A DNA stretch of 5,777 nucleotides from Bacteroidota bacterium (GTDB lineage Bacteria > Bacteroidota > Bacteroidia > Sphingobacteriales > Sphingobacteriaceae), in the NCBI GenBank assembly GCA_025355225.1, contig JANYAB010000214.1, positions 1-5,777 on the forward strand, read 5' to 3'. Position numbers and translations under genes: made by a program. Below, in pieces: positions 1 through 5,777 of the stretch. The notes below the pieces were generated by a model that was not told where the DNA came from, searched no databases, and was given only the letters and a program-made list of their open reading frames with translations. The first letter of the stretch is position 1; each line of letters begins with the position of its first letter.

Positions 1-180
1 AATACCAAGTTGTTCTAGCCGCTGAATATCACTTATATTTTTTACTCCGCCAGCAGCATAAATTGCAGAAGATTTGTTAAATAACTTCAAAATACTTAAT
101 CTTTTTAAGTCAATACCTTGCTCACTTCCTACCATGTCGAGAGTCATGCAAATAACTTCATTCGGCCAAAACTCTGCGTT
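1..180 (-). pseudogene. HisA/HisF-like TIM-barrel protein, internal fragment
   Basis: Read on the minus strand from 180 down to 1, the frame is open and gives about 60 residues that resemble the second half of the HisA family of phosphosugar isomerase barrels. A strand of the form VICMTLDMVGS is followed by GIDLKRL, then the phosphate-binding strand and loop IYAAGGVKNISDI and a helix ending LEQLGI. True HisA has a TDI-x-RDGT motif at the first of these strands. Here it reads MTLDMVGSEQG, so a HisA-like paralogue (such as those kept by methylotrophs and methanogens) fits better than the histidine enzyme itself. The C-terminal end lies off the left edge. The N-terminal half is missing: above about position 180 the same frame continues to a stop at 253-255 but only as antisense to the peptidase fragment. 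The role cannot be assigned beyond the fold. The family call rests on motif recognition without a search. Confidence 0.6.
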
Positions 181-502
181 TATCACCGGTTTCGAGCGGT
201 CTGATTTCGGAACGATATTGCAAAAAAACCTCAACGGCACAGCCTTCAAATTTTACCCAGACCCATATCCTGACCAGAACTTATTTTACCGCAGCGACAA
301 TGCCTCCCTGGCTGCAGTGGGCGTGCCTGCACATACCATATCAACAGATCAGATCGATATCGATAAATATTATCATACTGTAAAAGACGAATTAAGTACC
401 CTCGATGTAGGCAATATCACGTCGACAATACGGGCCATAGCCTTAAGTTCGCGGAGTATAGTATCGGGACTGGATACGCCGACGCGGGTGGCTAAACGGT
501 AA
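176..502 (+). pseudogene. M28 family metallopeptidase, C-terminal fragment
   Basis: From about 176 to the TAA at 500-502 the plus strand encodes roughly 108 residues matching the C-terminal part of zinc-dependent M28 aminopeptidases. The recognisable run begins AFITGFERSDFG, then PDPYPDQNLFYRSDN, GVPAHTISTDQ and DKYYHTVKDE. The His of YYHTVKDE sits where the last zinc ligand of the family lies. Family members are usually several hundred residues with a signal peptide. The N-terminal region with the other zinc ligands and the catalytic acid is absent, so the fragment cannot be an active enzyme. An ATG at 74 opens the same frame, but the residues from 74 to about 175 are only antisense to the HisA-like fragment and show no peptidase character, so that start is not accepted. 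The intact parent gene would be expected elsewhere in a Bacteroidota genome. Confidence 0.8.
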
Positions 503-952
503 CGATAAATAATACCTGCCTTCTTTTTAAAAATAAATATTTAATAGACGGATTTTCAGTATTGCATGTTCAATAATATCCCCGCTTTAACTGAAATTCT
601 GTTATTAGGATAGGGCACTGCACATTGGTGGGACTGGGCTTAGTCTTTTTATTACAATACTTTATACTGTAATTGCGGTATTCCCATTATATAATTTCGA
701 TGGCTGTAGCGTATGCCTGGTTATTTGCGTATATCTTATTTAAGAACAGAAAATAACTCTGTAATGCCATAATATTATTCTAAAAATTAGCAATAGAATA
801 AATCTTGCAATACACGGCCAGATAAAAATCAGTAACAACATTAATACAAATATGACGTTTTGGTCTGTTTTTGAAATAACCGGTTGATTTCTAACTTAAA
901 GTCGTGTAAATTTCATTTTCTCTTTAATGCTTAAATCTTTATCAATTTTTTA
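503..952. other. 450-base intergenic stretch with no convincing gene
   Basis: This AT-rich stretch separates the peptidase fragment from the receptor cassette. All three plus frames are cut by frequent stops. The only coding-like signal is a frame from 595 to 756 interrupted once by TAA at 670-672. It gives two short hydrophobic runs (VGLGLVFLLQYFIL, then MAVAYAWLFAYILF ending KNRK). The second could be translated alone as an 18-residue peptide from an ATG at 700. An imperfect inverted repeat lies at 652-672 (TTACA against TGTAA, one mismatch inside the stem). No GC-rich terminator hairpin with a T-run was found after the stop at 502. The right end carries the promoter candidate listed separately. 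Confidence 0.6.
882..914 (+). promoter_or_regulatory. Candidate Bacteroidota-type sigma promoter for the 953 gene
   Basis: TTG at 884-886 (within GGTTG) is followed after 20 bases by TAAATTTC at 907-914. The Bacteroidota housekeeping consensus is a TTTG or TTG element around -33 and TAnnTTTG around -7, about 19-21 bases apart, so the match is good except that the last base is C rather than G. Transcription would start near 920, leaving a short leader of about 30 bases before the ATG at 953. The position immediately before the first gene of the cassette supports it, but in AT-rich DNA such a match can arise by chance. Confidence 0.4.
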
Positions 953-1714
953 ATGAAGAAATATGTCTATGGTGTAATTATGTTGTGTTTTTTAAACACA
1001 GTGTATGTCAATATCTCATTCGGGCAGGCTCCGGGTGACAGTAGCTACTTGCAATCAGCGTTAACCCAAACAGTAGCAAACTACAACAAATCTATAGGTC
1101 AGCAGTCCAGATTATATAATGGCCCCGAATACGAGTTGTACAATCGCAGCATAAAAGGTAATGCGCTGTTTCCCCCTGAGGCACAAAGTTGGATACCCGG
1201 GGTAGTTTATTACGACGGAATAATTTATAAGGATGTGCCCATGATGTACGATATCTATAAGGATGTTTTAGTGGCGATTCTGTATAATAAATTTTCAGCA
1301 TATACTTTATTAAGTGAACGGGTACATGATTTTACATTATCGGATCATCATTTTGTCAGGATCGACGCCGATTCTTTAAATACTACTTCCACTGCTTCTG
1401 GTATTACCACCGGCTTTTATGATCAGCTTTACGGAGGGAAAACCGAGGTTTTGGCAAAACGGATAAAAACCATTCAAAATTCAACCAATGTATCTGCTAT
1501 TATGGAAACCTATTTTCTTGAAAAGAATGAGTACTACCTGAGAAAAGGTAATAACTATTATAGCGTAAGCAGCCAAAGTTCTTTTTTAAAGGTACTAAAA
1601 GACAAGAGAAGCATCCTTCAGCAATATATAAGGGACCATAAAATAAAGTTTAGAAATGACCCGGAAGGTGCTATGGCCAGCATAGCAAATTATTATGATC
1701 ATTTAACAAACTAA
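953..1714 (+). CDS. Secreted protein of unknown function, upstream of TonB receptor
   Basis: The 253-residue product starts with a typical export signal: KK at 2-3, a hydrophobic stretch to about residue 23 and a likely cleavage SFG|Q after residue 24. Mature protein would therefore begin at Gln25 and lie in the periplasm or outside. There is no lipobox and no second membrane segment. The mature part is rich in Tyr and Asn. It has a motif LYNGPEYELY at 54-63, followed by GNALF at 69-73 and a block SWIPGVVYYDGIIYKDVPMMYDIYKD at about 79-104, given here only to mark its key W, YDG and YD residues. I recall this pattern from uncharacterised Bacteroidota proteins, often encoded beside TonB-dependent receptors, but no function is known to me. 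The C-terminal third is charged and helical (about residues 165-250), with many Lys residues. The ATG at 953 is chosen because it opens the signal peptide. The gene ends 111 bases before the receptor with no terminator seen between, so co-transcription is likely. Confidence 0.8.
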   Translation: MKKYVYGVIMLCFLNTVYVNISFGQAPGDSSYLQSALTQTVANYNKSIGQQSRLYNGPEYELYNRSIKGNALFPPEAQSWIPGVVYYDGIIYKDVPMMYDIYKDVLVAILYNKFSAYTLLSERVHDFTLSDHHFVRIDADSLNTTSTASGITTGFYDQLYGGKTEVLAKRIKTIQNSTNVSAIMETYFLEKNEYYLRKGNNYYSVSSQSSFLKVLKDKRSILQQYIRDHKIKFRNDPEGAMASIANYYDHLTN

Positions 1715-1811
1715 CATAAACGTTCTTACTCCTCATGATACCTTCCTTATCGTTCAAAAATCAACAGAGCAATAGAAAGTTCATAAGTGCCCTAAAAAAC
1801 AATTAACAAAC

Positions 1812-1823
1812 GAATAATTATTC
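1812..1823. repeat. 12-base perfect palindrome before receptor start
   Basis: GAATAATTATTC is a perfect inverted repeat ending two bases before the receptor ATG at 1826. It could be an operator half-pair or could weakly affect ribosome access, but it is entirely A+T apart from its ends, so chance is the leading explanation. Confidence 0.25.
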
Positions 1824-1825
1824 TG

Positions 1826-3298
1826 ATGAAAAAAATTTACTTTCTATGTTTCTGTTTTCTTATGATTTTTAAGCTGACTTCTGCTCAGGAGGGAAACAAA
1901 AAATTGATCAGTGTTAATTTCCAGCAAGCGAAAATTGAACAATTTGTTAGTGAGCTCGAATCAAAGACGGGATATCATTTTTATTATAACCCGCCGCAGT
2001 TTGACAGCTTGAAAGTAACTCTGCAGGTAACTGATAAGCCGTTGGAAAGTGTACTTGATTTGGCTTTTCATAATACCGGATTCCATTATACGATTACAGC
2101 ACAACAGCAGGTGTTTTTAACAAAAGGACGGGAAGTAAAAACCGAATTGGCAGAAGGTTTTTTTAATGCCCAGCCAGCCAATGAAAATACCAAACAAACA
2201 GCTGTGGTAACCGATTATACTGAGGAAAGTGAAAAGAAGGTAGCCGAAGCAACCACCGAGAATAAGCTATACGAAATAGGGATCAGGACGAATAATATTA
2301 AATCCGGGACGGCCAATTTAGCCGGCTATGTACGGAACATCAAATCAGGCGAGGCGGTGATCGGGGCCAGTATCTACAACGCAGAATCAAAAGTGGGCAT
2401 AGCGACCGACCAGTTTGGTTATTACTCGCTGACGCTGCCCCGCGGGCGCCAGACGCTGACCATAAAAGGATTGGGGATGAAAGACACCCGGCGCAAGATC
2501 GTCCTGTACTCAGATGGCAAGCTAAACATCGAAATGCAGGAACAGGTAACCTCGCTGAAAGAAGTACAGATCTCGGCCGAAAAAGTGGCCAATGTAAGAA
2601 GCGTGGAGATGGGCGTAAACAAGCTGGATATAAAAAGCATCAAACAAATACCCACCGCATTCGGCGAAGCCGATGTGCTGAGGGTAGTATTAACGCTTCC
2701 GGGCGTACAATCCGTAGGCGAGGCAACAACAGGGTTTAACGTACGCGGCGGTTCGGCCGATCAGAACTTGATCCTGCTGAATGATGCGACGATTTATAAC
2801 CCCTCGCACTTTTTCGGTTTCTTTTCCGCGTTCAATCCCGATATCGTCAAGAACATAGAACTCTATAAAAGCACCATTCCCGAAAAATACGGAGGCCGCC
2901 TATCCTCGGTATTGGATGTAACGGACCGGGAAGGGAATAAAAAGATATTTACCGGCTCGGCGGGGATCGGGCTGCTAACCAGCCGGCTGAACGTAGAGGG
3001 TCCGATCATCAAAGACAAGACCTCCTTTATTTTTGGCGGGCGCACCACCTATTCCGACTGGCTGCTTAGCCTGTTGCCGGATGCCTATAAACACAGCTCC
3101 GCCTCGTTTTATGACCTGAACCTGGATATCAGCCACCAGATTAATGAGAAGAACAATATCTACATCACCACCTACCTGAGCAACGACAAATTCCGGCTGA
3201 ACAGCGATACCGCCTATGGCTACAGCAATAAAAACGCGAACATCAAATGGAAGCACAATTTTAATAATAAATTATACAGCATATTCATGCAGGCATAG
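1826..3298 (+). CDS. TonB-dependent receptor, N-terminal part (signal, STN, plug, first strands)
   Basis: This part encodes 490 residues. Residues 1-20 are a signal peptide ending TSA|Q. Residues about 27-100 form a secretin/TonB short N-terminal (STN) domain, with NFQQAKIEQFVSELESKTGY as its opening helix region and the strand VFLTKG at its end. A polar, acidic linker follows (about 101-160). A carboxypeptidase-like regulatory domain spans about 164-240 (LAGYVRNIKSGEAVIGASI, then TDQFGYYSLTLPRG). The TonB plug covers about 256-367, with FGEADVLRVVLTLPGV, FNVRGGSADQN and YNPSHFFGFFSAFNPD, and closes with the conserved KYGGRLSSVLDV. Residues from about 375 are the first barrel strands. The last two codons before the stop (QA) are out of frame for the family. 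The ATG at 1826 opens the signal peptide. Alone, this product would have an incomplete barrel and could not be a working receptor. Confidence 0.9.
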   Translation: MKKIYFLCFCFLMIFKLTSAQEGNKKLISVNFQQAKIEQFVSELESKTGYHFYYNPPQFDSLKVTLQVTDKPLESVLDLAFHNTGFHYTITAQQQVFLTKGREVKTELAEGFFNAQPANENTKQTAVVTDYTEESEKKVAEATTENKLYEIGIRTNNIKSGTANLAGYVRNIKSGEAVIGASIYNAESKVGIATDQFGYYSLTLPRGRQTLTIKGLGMKDTRRKIVLYSDGKLNIEMQEQVTSLKEVQISAEKVANVRSVEMGVNKLDIKSIKQIPTAFGEADVLRVVLTLPGVQSVGEATTGFNVRGGSADQNLILLNDATIYNPSHFFGFFSAFNPDIVKNIELYKSTIPEKYGGRLSSVLDVTDREGNKKIFTGSAGIGLLTSRLNVEGPIIKDKTSFIFGGRTTYSDWLLSLLPDAYKHSSASFYDLNLDISHQINEKNNIYITTYLSNDKFRLNSDTAYGYSNKNANIKWKHNFNNKLYSIFMQA

Positions 3299-4596
3299 AT
3301 GACTACAAGTATGATGTATCCAGCACAGCCAACCCGGTGGATGCCTATAAGCTGAACTTTGCGGTAAAGCAAACCAATTTCAAAGCCGACTTCACCTATT
3401 ATTTAAACAGCAAGAACACGCTGGACTTTGGACTAAGCTCGATCTATTATAACCTGAACCCGGGAGATTATGAACCCAACGGGAGTAAATCACTGGTGGC
3501 GCCGGATGCCGTTCCGGCAGAGCAGGCGCTGGAAAGCGCCCTGTACCTGGGAGATAAGTATGATATCACCCCTGACTTTTCCATAAGCGCCGGTATAAGG
3601 TATTCGTTATACGCCTACCTGGGCCCGCAAACGGTGGACCGTTATGCCCCCAACCTGCCCAGAGAAAGTGTCAACGTGCTGGATAGCACAACTTACAAAA
3701 AGAACCAGGTGATCAACACCTACAAGGGCCCGGAGATAAGAGTATCGGCCCGGTATAATTTAAGTGACGACCTTTCGGTAAAAGCAGCCTACAATACCTT
3801 GCGGCAGTATATACATTTACTATCCAACACCACGGCGATATCGCCAACGGACACCTATAAACTAAGCGACCCGAATGTCAAGCCGCAGTTTGGGCAGCAG
3901 GTATCGCTGGGATTATACAGAAATGCCAAATCCAATACGATAGAGACCTCGGTAGAGGTATATTACAAAAAGATAAACGATTACCTGGATTATAAGAGCG
4001 GGGCCACACTGATCTTAAACAAGCATATAGAGCAGGATGTGATCAGTACCCAGGGGAAAGCCTATGGCATAGAGTTCCTGATACGTAAAACGGCAGGAAA
4101 GCTAAATGGCTGGGCAAGCTATACCTATTCGCGCACATTTTTAAGGCAGAATGACCCGAATGCCGGCGAAGTGATAAATGGAGGGAATTTCTATCCGGCT
4201 AACTATGATAAACCCCATGACTTTAACTTTACAGGTAATTATCGGTTTAGCCACCGGTTTAGCGTTTCATTAGATATGACCTATAGTACCGGCCGCCCTA
4301 TTACCCTGCCAATAGCTAAATATCAATATGACGGCTCCGAGCGGGTTTATTATTCGGACAGAAATGCTTATCGTATCCCCGATTATTTCAGAACAGATTT
4401 TTCAATGAATATTGAGGGCAACCACAAGGTGCATCAGTTAACACATAACTCGTGGACGATTGGCGTATATAACCTTACAGGGCGGGCAAATGCCTACTCA
4501 ACTTTTTTTAGCGAACAAGGCGGTATAATAAATGGGTATAAGCTGTCCATATTTGCCGTGCCAATTCCGTTTATTAATTACAATATCAGATTTTAA
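3292..4596 (+). CDS. TonB-dependent receptor, C-terminal barrel part (frame -1)
   Basis: After the break the open frame continues GIDDYKYDVSS and yields about 434 residues of outer-membrane beta-barrel, corresponding to residues 490-923 of the repaired protein. The alternating aromatic and polar strands and tight turns are typical. Late-barrel family signatures are NYDKPHDFNFTGNYRFS, YSTGRPITLPIAKY, YYSDRNAYRIPDYFRTD and SWTIGVYNLTGRANAYS. The chain ends INYNIRF with a terminal Phe, the usual outer-membrane insertion signal recognised by the BAM machinery. A GTG at 3337 can be called as a start, but it lies inside a barrel strand, has no signal peptide after it and is not a true start. The in-frame stop at 3268-3270 lies before the break and is not read by the intact gene. 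A DUF4249 lipoprotein follows after 75 bases. Confidence 0.9.
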   Translation, partial: GIDDYKYDVSSTANPVDAYKLNFAVKQTNFKADFTYYLNSKNTLDFGLSSIYYNLNPGDYEPNGSKSLVAPDAVPAEQALESALYLGDKYDITPDFSISAGIRYSLYAYLGPQTVDRYAPNLPRESVNVLDSTTYKKNQVINTYKGPEIRVSARYNLSDDLSVKAAYNTLRQYIHLLSNTTAISPTDTYKLSDPNVKPQFGQQVSLGLYRNAKSNTIETSVEVYYKKINDYLDYKSGATLILNKHIEQDVISTQGKAYGIEFLIRKTAGKLNGWASYTYSRTFLRQNDPNAGEVINGGNFYPANYDKPHDFNFTGNYRFSHRFSVSLDMTYSTGRPITLPIAKYQYDGSERVYYSDRNAYRIPDYFRTDFSMNIEGNHKVHQLTHNSWTIGVYNLTGRANAYSTFFSEQGGIINGYKLSIFAVPIPFINYNIRF

Positions 4597-4671
4597 ATGA
4601 TAAGAGACAGGTATATATATGCAATATTTCTTTTGGCATAAGAAGAACACTAAACGACCTGATTTTTGGAA

Positions 4672-5777
4672 ATGAAAAGGGGAAAGAAAATCGGTATCCT
4701 GGTTGTTGCTGCATTGGTTTGGATCGCTGCTTGTAAAAAACCTTATGCGCCATCAATAATCGCATCAAATGTTAATTACCTCGTGGTTGAAGGTGTGATC
4801 AGTACCGGCCAGGATTCGACCATAATTAAATTAAGCCGCACCGTAAAACTATCGGGCAAAGCAAGCACAAATCCCGAACTAAATGCGCAGGTTTCAGTTG
4901 AAGATAATAAGGGTAATAGCTTTGTGATGGCAGAACTTGGTAATGGTCAATATCAACTACCTTCCTTAAATTTTGATAAGACGGAAAATCTGCGCTTACG
5001 AATAGTAACGACAGATGGCAAAGTATACCTTTCTGACTTTGTCGCTGATAAGGACACACCACCGATAGATAGTGTAGGATTTATAATCCAGAACGACGGT
5101 GTACAACTATACGTCAACACGCACGATCCCAATAACAATACGCGTTATTACCGTTGGGATTATGTTGAAACATGGCAGTTTCATGCGTTATACCAATCGC
5201 TATTTATAACAGATGGACAGAAAATAGTATTGCGTACGCCAGGTCAGCAGATATATTCCTGCTTTGGAAATAATAACTCGAGTTCAATAACGCTGGGCTC
5301 ATCGGCAAGACTGCAGCAGGATGTTATTTATCAGAACCCGATAACAGAGGTCCCATCCACATCAGAGAAATTGGAAACGAAGTACAGTATTTTAGTAAAA
5401 CAATATGCGTTAACGGCGGACGCATTTAATTTTTGGCAAAACCTTAAAAAGAATACTGAGCAATTAGGTTCCATATTTGATCCGCAGCCATCAAATCTGA
5501 ACGGTAATATTCATTGCATTACAACAACAACCGAACCGGTAATTGGATACATTAGCGTTACAAATATTCAGCAAAAAAGAATATTTATTGATAATAGCCA
5601 ACTTTCCTTAGCATGGCGGCCAGCCTATCCGTACCAATGTGAAATAGACACAAGCTTTTTTTCCAGGCCCCCGACTGGTCAGAATGATGTGGCCTTGTTT
5701 TTAATTCCAATTGGGTCCGCGCAGGTGCCGATAGCTCAACTTCACCCTCCAAACCGGCCGGAGGTTATTGGCTATCT
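4672..5777 (+). CDS. DUF4249 outer-membrane lipoprotein, 3' end beyond window
   Basis: An open frame from ATG 4672 runs through the right edge, giving 368 complete codons. Residues 1-20 are a lipoprotein signal: basic start, hydrophobic core and lipobox IAAC with Cys21 as the lipidated residue. The rest matches the DUF4249 family of Bacteroidota. Seen in order are a beta-rich first domain with YLVVEGVI near residues 37-44, PPIDS at 130-134, RYYRWDYVETW at 158-168, a YSILVKQYALT segment followed by FWQNLKKNTEQ, FDPQPSNLNGNI at 269-280, and GYISVTN then RIFID. DUF4249 genes commonly sit directly after STN-type TonB receptors, so by analogy with SusC/SusD it probably binds or caps the receptor outside the cell. 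This role is inferred, not shown. An in-frame stop at 4660-4662 rules out a longer ATG start. The 75-base gap and shared direction suggest an operon. A few C-terminal residues are missing off the window. Confidence 0.9.
   Translation, partial: MKRGKKIGILVVAALVWIAACKKPYAPSIIASNVNYLVVEGVISTGQDSTIIKLSRTVKLSGKASTNPELNAQVSVEDNKGNSFVMAELGNGQYQLPSLNFDKTENLRLRIVTTDGKVYLSDFVADKDTPPIDSVGFIIQNDGVQLYVNTHDPNNNTRYYRWDYVETWQFHALYQSLFITDGQKIVLRTPGQQIYSCFGNNNSSSITLGSSARLQQDVIYQNPITEVPSTSEKLETKYSILVKQYALTADAFNFWQNLKKNTEQLGSIFDPQPSNLNGNIHCITTTTEPVIGYISVTNIQQKRIFIDNSQLSLAWRPAYPYQCEIDTSFFSRPPTGQNDVALFLIPIGSAQVPIAQLHPPNRPEVIGY

Larger units (their letters stand above)
1826..4596 (+). pseudogene. STN-type TonB-dependent outer-membrane receptor, whole frameshifted gene
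   Basis: This is one receptor gene broken by a single missing base. The first part runs in frame from 1826 and stops at TAG 3296-3298. The continuation lies in the -1 frame and ends at TAA 4594-4596. Adding one G after 3289 turns the reading into SIFMAGIDDYKYD, exactly the type of sequence the family has there, and gives a 923-residue protein, a normal length for receptors with STN, carboxypeptidase-like, plug and barrel domains. Such proteins pull a bound ligand across the outer membrane using TonB-ExbBD energy, and the STN domain usually reports ligand binding to an anti-sigma factor. The ligand is unknown. No slippery heptamer or stimulatory hairpin is visible at the break, so programmed frameshifting is unlikely. 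Both halves are otherwise free of stops and well conserved, which points to a very recent mutation or a base-call or assembly error. Confidence 0.85.

Noticed and set aside
74..175. N-terminal extension of the peptidase fragment from an ATG at 74
   Set aside because: The residues show no M28 similarity, and the opposite strand of the same bases gives a much more convincing HisA-like sequence.
353..364. Perfect 12-base palindrome ATCGATATCGAT
   Set aside because: It lies inside conserved peptidase codons (QIDID), so the protein sequence explains it.
652..672. Imperfect inverted repeat TTACA...TGTAA as an operator or terminator
   Set aside because: Stem is five pairs plus a mismatch and two more, AT-rich, with no T-run and no gene start close by; chance is sufficient.
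1092..1301. Minus-strand ORF of 69 residues inside the secreted protein gene
   Set aside because: Lies wholly opposite a well-supported gene and shows no recognisable family pattern.
2422..3256. Three overlapping minus-strand ORFs (2422-2655, 2863-3048, 2975-3256) opposite the receptor
   Set aside because: They are typical antisense shadows of a G+C-rich coding region; none has a credible start context or recognisable motif.
3284..3298. Programmed -1 ribosomal frameshift in the receptor
   Set aside because: A -1 slip would restore the frame exactly, but there is no slippery heptamer and no obvious downstream structure, and the receptor family is not known to use recoding.
3337..4596. An independent gene starting with GTG at 3337
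   Set aside because: The start falls inside a barrel strand, there is no signal peptide, and the upstream codons in the same frame (from 3292) continue the receptor family sequence.
4586..5138. Minus-strand ORFs at 4586-4768, 4826-5062 and 4953-5138 opposite the DUF4249 gene
   Set aside because: The plus strand encodes a clear lipoprotein family there, and the antisense readings look like low-information shadows.

Overview
The window looks like DNA from a Bacteroidota bacterium of the Sphingobacteriales type (Mucilaginibacter or Pedobacter-like). The evidence is protein content: an STN-containing TonB-dependent receptor of a subfamily common there, a DUF4249 lipoprotein directly downstream, a Bacteroidota-style promoter match (TTG, 20 nt, TAnnTTT), and little Shine-Dalgarno signal before the starts. 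The genus is an inference from remembered family sequences, not from a search.

Layout. Positions 1-180 (minus strand) encode an internal piece of a HisA/HisF-like TIM-barrel protein. At about 168-180 this stops abruptly and the plus strand becomes the C-terminal third of an M28 metallopeptidase, ending at 502. Both genes lack their N-terminal parts at the same point, so this is a rearrangement junction or an assembly chimera. Positions 503-952 are AT-rich and without a convincing gene. They hold a possible broken small membrane ORF and a plausible promoter just before 953. Next come a secreted protein of unknown function (953-1714), a TonB-dependent receptor (1826-4596) split by a one-base frameshift near 3289, and a DUF4249 lipoprotein starting at 4672 and running off the right edge.

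The last three genes are co-directional, with gaps of 111 and 75 bases, and read as one export or uptake cassette. The receptor would be the TonB-powered outer-membrane gate, the DUF4249 lipoprotein its probable surface partner (in the manner of SusD with SusC), and the 253-residue protein an exported accessory of unknown role. The substrate cannot be told from sequence. The receptor carries an N-terminal STN signalling domain, but no FecI/FecR pair is in the window.

The main oddities are the left-edge junction, the single missing base in the receptor, and a sharp composition change inside the receptor: a G+C-rich core (about 2340-4200) lies between AT-rich ends. I did not find a clearly new defence, RNA or mobile system, and no tRNA, rRNA, CRISPR array or insertion sequence was seen.
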